Shown piece by piece: positions 14,315 through 17,941 of a stretch of 17,941 nucleotides of DNA (within the stretch, counting starts at the first letter, position 1; each line of letters opens with the position of its first letter). The stretch is from JAKSCF01 sp028279945 (GTDB lineage: Bacteria; Bacillota; Clostridia; Peptostreptococcales; JAAYPU01), in NCBI GenBank assembly GCA_028279945.1, contig JANQMT010000141.1, forward strand, positions 1-17,941, given 5' to 3'. Position numbers and translations under genes: made by a program. The notes under the pieces are model-generated. The model did no database searches and was not told the origin of the DNA. It was given only the letters and a program-made list of their open reading frames with translations.

Positions 14315-15652
14315 ATGAAAAGTAAAAACTATACCAACGAGGAGATACTAAAAATTGCAAAAGAGTTAGAACTGGAATTGATTCATTTACAATTTACTGA
14401 TATTATGGGGACAATGAAAAATGTATCCATAACACAGGAACAATTAGAAAAAGCATTAAATGGCGAAATCATGTTTGATGGTTCCTCAATTGATGGATTT
14501 GTTAGAATAGAAGAATCTGACATGTACCTAAAACCTGATATTTCAACTTTCACAGTTTTCCCTTGGACACATACTGAAAAAGAAGCAAGAATAATCTGCG
14601 ATATTTATAAACCTGATGGAACGCCTTTTGAAGGGTGCCCAAGAAATGTGTTAAAGAAGGTTATTGAGGAAGCTAAAGAAATGGGGTTTATTATAAATGT
14701 TGGTCCTGAATGTGAGTTCTTTCTTTTTCAAACAGATGAAAAAGGTAATCCCTCTTTAGAGACTCACGATAATGCGGGTTATTTTGATTTAGCACCTGTG
14801 GATTTGGGTGGCAGTGCAAGAAAGGATATGACCATCACCCTTAAAGAGATGGGATTTGAAATAGAAGCATCACACCATGAAGTTGCTCCGGGACAGCACG
14901 AAATTGATTTTAAATACGAAGATGCATTAACAACAGCAGATAACATCATGACTTTTAAAATGGTGGTTAGAATTGTCGCACAAAGACATGGATTACATGC
15001 TACATTTATGCCAAAGCCTAAATTTGACATCAATGGATCTGGTATGCATACCAATATGTCCTTAGCAACGTTAGATGGAAAAAATGCTTTTTATGATGAA
15101 AAAGGTGATATGCAGCTTTCAGAAATTGCTTATCACTATCTTGGAGGATTAATCAAGCATGCAAAATCCTTTGCAGCATTAACAAATCCTACTGTTAATT
15201 CATATAAAAGATTAGTTCCGGGATATGAAGCACCGGTGCTGATTGCATGGTCCGCAAGCAATAGAAGTCCTTTGATTAGAATTCCTGCAAAAAGAGGCAA
15301 TTCTACCAGAGTTGAACTTAGGAATCCGGATCCATCTGCTAATCCATACTTAGCATTAGCGACTGTATTGAAAGCAGGGCTAGACGGCATTAAGAATAAA
15401 CTCGAGCCCCCTGCACCGGTTAACAGTAATGTATACAATATGAATGATGAAGAGATGGAAGAAAAACAGATTTATAGCTTGCCTTCTAATTTATCTGAAG
15501 CAGTTGCAGAATTATCTAAAAATGAAGTGATAAAAGAAGCACTGGGAAGTCATGTTTATGAAAAATTTATGGATGCTGCACTTTATGAATGGAATGAGTA
15601 TTCCAGATGTATTTCTCAATGGGAAATTAAAAGATATTTAAGGAAGTATTAA
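14315..15652 (+). CDS. glnA: Glutamine synthetase type I (GSI-alpha)
   Basis: A 445-residue enzyme, close to the 444 of the Bacillus GSI-alpha form. Seen: FDGSSIDGFVRIEESDM (residues 54-70) with R64 at the place of the feedback-control arginine; ECEFFLF (metal ligands); HHEVAPGQHEIDF; NGSGMHTNMSL; the glutamate-entrance flap NPTVNSYKRLVPGYEAP; and the metal/ATP block RIPAKRGNSTRVELRNPDPSANPYLA. The adenylylation-site NLYxLP segment of GSI-beta is not present, fitting feedback rather than covalent control. Known: it condenses glutamate, ammonium and ATP to glutamine as a cytoplasmic dodecamer. ATG 14315 has AAGGAGG 7 bases upstream. It is preceded by a promoter and attenuator and followed after 24 bases by the ANTAR regulator, with no terminator between, so both share one transcript. 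Confidence 0.96.
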   Translation: MKSKNYTNEEILKIAKELELELIHLQFTDIMGTMKNVSITQEQLEKALNGEIMFDGSSIDGFVRIEESDMYLKPDISTFTVFPWTHTEKEARIICDIYKPDGTPFEGCPRNVLKKVIEEAKEMGFIINVGPECEFFLFQTDEKGNPSLETHDNAGYFDLAPVDLGGSARKDMTITLKEMGFEIEASHHEVAPGQHEIDFKYEDALTTADNIMTFKMVVRIVAQRHGLHATFMPKPKFDINGSGMHTNMSLATLDGKNAFYDEKGDMQLSEIAYHYLGGLIKHAKSFAALTNPTVNSYKRLVPGYEAPVLIAWSASNRSPLIRIPAKRGNSTRVELRNPDPSANPYLALATVLKAGLDGIKNKLEPPAPVNSNVYNMNDEEMEEKQIYSLPSNLSEAVAELSKNEVIKEALGSHVYEKFMDAALYEWNEYSRCISQWEIKRYLRKY

Positions 15653-15676
15653 TCTATTTAACTTGGAAGTGGTTTT

Positions 15677-16243
15677 ATGAAGGAATATCAAATTCTGGTT
15701 GCAGACAGTGCCGAGAGTACTAGAGAGAAAATCTGTAAGCTGCTTAATAGAAAAGGATATAAAACATATCATGCAACTGATGGTGCCGGAACAATCAGAA
15801 TGGCTAGAAAAATCAGACCACATATAGTCATATTAGATACTAATATCTGGGGGATAAACGCTTTTGAGGTTGCAAGAATCATTGAAGCAGATAAACTTGC
15901 TGTTGTGGTTTTTATGACCAATAATCCTGGTCAAAATCTGTATGAAAGGTTAAGAAAAATGACCATCTTTGCATATATAACAAAACCCATAAGTCCGGAT
16001 CAATTATACCAGATTACAGAATTTGCGATTATGAATTCAAACAGAATAAAAGTATTAAATCAAAAAGTAGAAAAGCTTGAGAATACCCTGGAGGGCAGAA
16101 AGAAAGTTGATCAAGCGAAAGGTCTGCTCATAGAAAGATTAGGGATAAGTGAAAAAGAAGCCTATGAATATATTAGAAAAAAAAGTATGGACCTGTGCAA
16201 AACTATGGATAAAGTGGCAGAAGAAATTATTAAAAAATTCTAG
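15677..16243 (+). CDS. Receiver-ANTAR RNA-binding antiterminator, nitrogen-type
   Basis: A 188-residue protein. Residues 4-120 form a response-regulator receiver: D10 in the acidic pocket (followed by S11 where a second acid is common), phospho-acceptor D54 in HIVILD, T81 in VVFMT and K103 in YITKP. A short coiled linker (about 122-135) is followed by an ANTAR domain (about 133-188): RKKVDQAKGLLIERLGISEKEA, then KSMDLCKTMDKVAEEIIKKF, matching the three-helix ANTAR pattern of NasR, AmiR and EutV. Known: ANTAR dimers bind RNA hairpins with A1/G4 hexaloops and prevent formation of terminators. The gene lies 24 bases after glnA, behind only a weak GGAAG-type ribosome binding site. Inference: it acts on the attenuators before glnA and amtB; being downstream of its own target, it would be positively autoregulated. 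Its kinase is not in the window. Confidence 0.9.
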   Translation: MKEYQILVADSAESTREKICKLLNRKGYKTYHATDGAGTIRMARKIRPHIVILDTNIWGINAFEVARIIEADKLAVVVFMTNNPGQNLYERLRKMTIFAYITKPISPDQLYQITEFAIMNSNRIKVLNQKVEKLENTLEGRKKVDQAKGLLIERLGISEKEAYEYIRKKSMDLCKTMDKVAEEIIKKF

Positions 16244-16317
16244 ATAAAAGGTATCTTTATGAGTTATCCACAATCATAAACTACGAACATTGTGTTGTCA
16301 AAACCTGATATTAAACG

Positions 16318-16350
16318 CGTGTATGCGGACAAAAGCATACACGTTTTTTT
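16318..16350 (+). terminator. Rho-independent terminator of the glnA-ANTAR operon
   Basis: CGTGTATGC (16318-16326) and GCATACACG (16335-16343) form a perfect 9-bp stem with an 8-base loop, followed by seven T. It lies 75 bases after the ANTAR stop, between convergent genes. Confidence 0.93.
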
Positions 16351-16425
16351 ATGAAAAGAAGTTGGTATTTATGACTGTGGAAAAGTCAATAGGTTCAAAT
16401 ATTAAAATCATATGCCAAAAGAGGT

Positions 16426-17490
16426 CTAACAAAAATCTTTGCAATTCATATTTCTTAATTTTCTAGATATTGTTGAAGGTGATACCTTTAAAGCATCAGC
16501 TGCTTTTCGTTGACAACCATACTTTTTTACGGCTTTAAGGATAACTTTCTTTTCAAATTCATTTATAATATCCTTCAGGGAACCTTCTGTTTCTTCATCA
16601 ATATTTAAATCTATGTCCTTAAAATCTAAATTATTTTTTTCAAAATGTAATTCCTTAACAGCAAAATTTGAATAGATTAAATCTTCAGGAACAATGATGT
16701 TTTTGCCTGATATTAATACCAATCTTTCAATATTATTTCTTAATTCTCTCACATTCCCAGGCCAATTGTAGTTCAGAAACTTTCTTATAACATCTCCCGA
16801 TAACTTCTTATGGATATTATACTTTTTGTTATAGAAATCTAAATAAAATAAAGATAGTATGATTATATCTTCTTTTCGCTTATATAAAGGAGGCAAAATT
16901 ATAGGAATCACATTTAATCTAAAATACAAGTCTTCCCTAAAGCTTCCTTTAGCAACCAGCTCTTTTAAATTCTTATTAGTAGCTGATATTATTCTTATAT
17001 CTGTTGATAATTCTTTTTGTCCACCTACCTTTAAAAATTTGCCATCCTGTATAACTCTAAGCAGTTTAGCTTGTATACTTAAAGGCATCTCGCCTATTTC
17101 ATCTAAAAACAAGGTCCCGTTCTCGGCTAACTCCATTACCCCTTTTTTGCCATATCTTGAAGCTCCGGTAAAAGCGCCTGCATCATAGCCAAAAATTTCT
17201 GATTCAAACAAACTTTCCGGGATAGAAGCACAATTTAGCTTTATTAACGGTTTTTCAGATCTCTTACTGTTTTTATGTATGTGCTCGGCTATAACTTCCT
17301 TACCAGAGCCCGAAGGTCCATAAAGTATAATTGAAGCTTCAGATTCTGCGACTCGTTTGGCTAAAAGTACTATATTTTTCATTTCTTTATCCTTAGTTAT
17401 AATGTTTTCAAATCTGAATGGTGTAAAATCATTGATCGCTATACAACAATTATCTGTATCAATGTGTTGACTATATAAAAAATCATTCAT
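16426..17490 (-). CDS. Sigma-54-dependent transcriptional activator lacking a sensor domain
   Basis: A 354-residue bacterial enhancer-binding protein. Walker A is GPSGSGKE (residues 58-65), the sigma-54 contact loop GAFTGA is intact (105-110), Walker B is LFLDEIGE (127-134), the arginine-finger region is FREDLYFRLNV (184-194), and WPGNVREL (243-250) closes the AAA+ domain. A Fis-type helix-turn-helix lies at RKAADALKVSPSTISRKL (328-345). Only about 28 residues precede the AAA+ domain, so there is no receiver, GAF or PAS sensor. An in-frame TAG lies directly before ATG 17490, so the start cannot move upstream, and GAGGTGG sits 6 bases from the ATG. It starts 22 bases after the RpiR-type gene, probably in one operon. 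Known: such proteins drive sigma-54 RNA polymerase by ATP hydrolysis from upstream sites. Its target genes are not evident here. Confidence 0.9.
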   Translation of the reverse strand: MNDFLYSQHIDTDNCCIAINDFTPFRFENIITKDKEMKNIVLLAKRVAESEASIILYGPSGSGKEVIAEHIHKNSKRSEKPLIKLNCASIPESLFESEIFGYDAGAFTGASRYGKKGVMELAENGTLFLDEIGEMPLSIQAKLLRVIQDGKFLKVGGQKELSTDIRIISATNKNLKELVAKGSFREDLYFRLNVIPIILPPLYKRKEDIIILSLFYLDFYNKKYNIHKKLSGDVIRKFLNYNWPGNVRELRNNIERLVLISGKNIIVPEDLIYSNFAVKELHFEKNNLDFKDIDLNIDEETEGSLKDIINEFEKKVILKAVKKYGCQRKAADALKVSPSTISRKLRNMNCKDFC

Positions 17491-17512
17491 CTAATTCCAC
17501 CTCAGTATGTTA

Positions 17513-17941
17513 TTAAAAATAAAAGTCCATATCTTTAGCTACGTCCTCAAACTCATTTAATCTTTTTAGGGTATATTCTTCATTAAGCTGGCTGATTGAA
17601 ATGACTAAAGTATTGATTAAACACATGGGTGCAGCAAAGAAGTCTGTAAGCGAAAAAGACTCGCTGGATATAATAAGGTGCTGATTGGATAGTGGAACTA
17701 AAGGAGATAAGTCACTATCTGTAATCCCAATTATATTAAAATTTCTCTTCTTAAAAAAATTAAGGACTTTAATAGTCTCTTTGGGATATCTTGCAAATCC
17801 AAAGGCCAGTACCAAAGCATTTCTATTAGTATTAGAGAGAAAATCAAAATTTTCCGTACATCCTGAAATCATCTTTCTTGCTTTCACACCAATCCTATTA
17901 AAAATATATTCCGTATATATGGCAAGAGAAGATGATGTTCT
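17513..17941 (-). CDS. RpiR/MurR-family regulator, C-terminal SIS domain (5' end beyond window)
   Basis: The minus-strand frame is open to the window edge, giving 142 residues. The visible part is a SIS (sugar isomerase) domain: it begins TSSSLAIYTEYIFNRIG, the phosphosugar-binding serine-rich loop and helix typical of RpiR-family regulators, continues through ALVLAFGFARYPKETIKVLN and IGITDSDLSPL, and ends with a helical region. The N-terminal RpiR helix-turn-helix must lie outside the window, so a stand-alone SIS isomerase cannot be fully excluded. Known: RpiR proteins repress or activate sugar-catabolism genes in response to a phosphosugar. Following closely in the same direction is the sensor-less sigma-54 activator, which suggests a sugar signal could control its synthesis; this is inference. 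Confidence 0.82.
   Translation of the reverse strand, partial: RTSSSLAIYTEYIFNRIGVKARKMISGCTENFDFLSNTNRNALVLAFGFARYPKETIKVLNFFKKRNFNIIGITDSDLSPLVPLSNQHLIISSESFSLTDFFAAPMCLINTLVISISQLNEEYTLKRLNEFEDVAKDMDFYF

Overview
The window is visibly AT-rich, uses strong AGGAGG-type ribosome binding sites and has tight same-strand gene clusters. It carries a T-box riboswitch, a GSI-alpha type glutamine synthetase, an HPr with both the His-15 and Ser-46 sites, and an indirect (transamidation) route to Asn-tRNA and probably Gln-tRNA. Together these point to an anaerobic Firmicute of class Clostridia. No insertion sequence, phage gene, tRNA, rRNA or CRISPR array is visible, and most of the window reads as ordinary chromosome.

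Layout: (1) 1-963 holds the 3' part of a PfkB-family sugar-phosphate kinase and an HPr gene, closed by a strong terminator. (2) 1223-7102 is a same-strand cluster: an HI0933/BaiN-type flavoprotein, a second unrelated FAD dehydrogenase, a flavodoxin-fold reductase, an Orn/Lys/Arg decarboxylase and an EamA transporter. The 115-base gap before the second gene holds two related stem-loops and a possible small ORF. (3) 7126-9149 is an ammonium-uptake operon, amtB-glnK, behind a long leader with two attenuators. (4) 9264-14140 is a T-box-controlled operon encoding an archaeal-type, probably non-discriminating AspRS and GatCAB. (5) 14179-16350 is glnA followed 24 bases later by a receiver-ANTAR RNA-binding antiterminator and a terminator. 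(6) On the minus strand, convergent with (5), lie a sigma-54 activator with no sensor domain and the 3' part of an RpiR-type regulator.

The main biological story is a self-contained nitrogen circuit controlled at the RNA level. The ANTAR protein encoded just after glnA is the obvious trans-acting factor. Three intrinsic terminators, two before amtB and one before glnA, each overlap the same small hairpin, GGC-[AATGRN]-GYC. Its six-base loop has A at position 1 and G at position 4, the known ANTAR recognition signature. The inferred model is that under nitrogen limitation the ANTAR protein stabilises this hairpin, blocks the terminator, and turns on both ammonium uptake (AmtB-GlnK) and assimilation (GlnA). 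Canonical ANTAR targets have two such hairpins, whereas only one per terminator is visible here. Between the two nitrogen operons lies the amide-aminoacyl-tRNA operon, which consumes glutamine as amide donor through GatCAB and is sensed separately through uncharged tRNA by its T-box.
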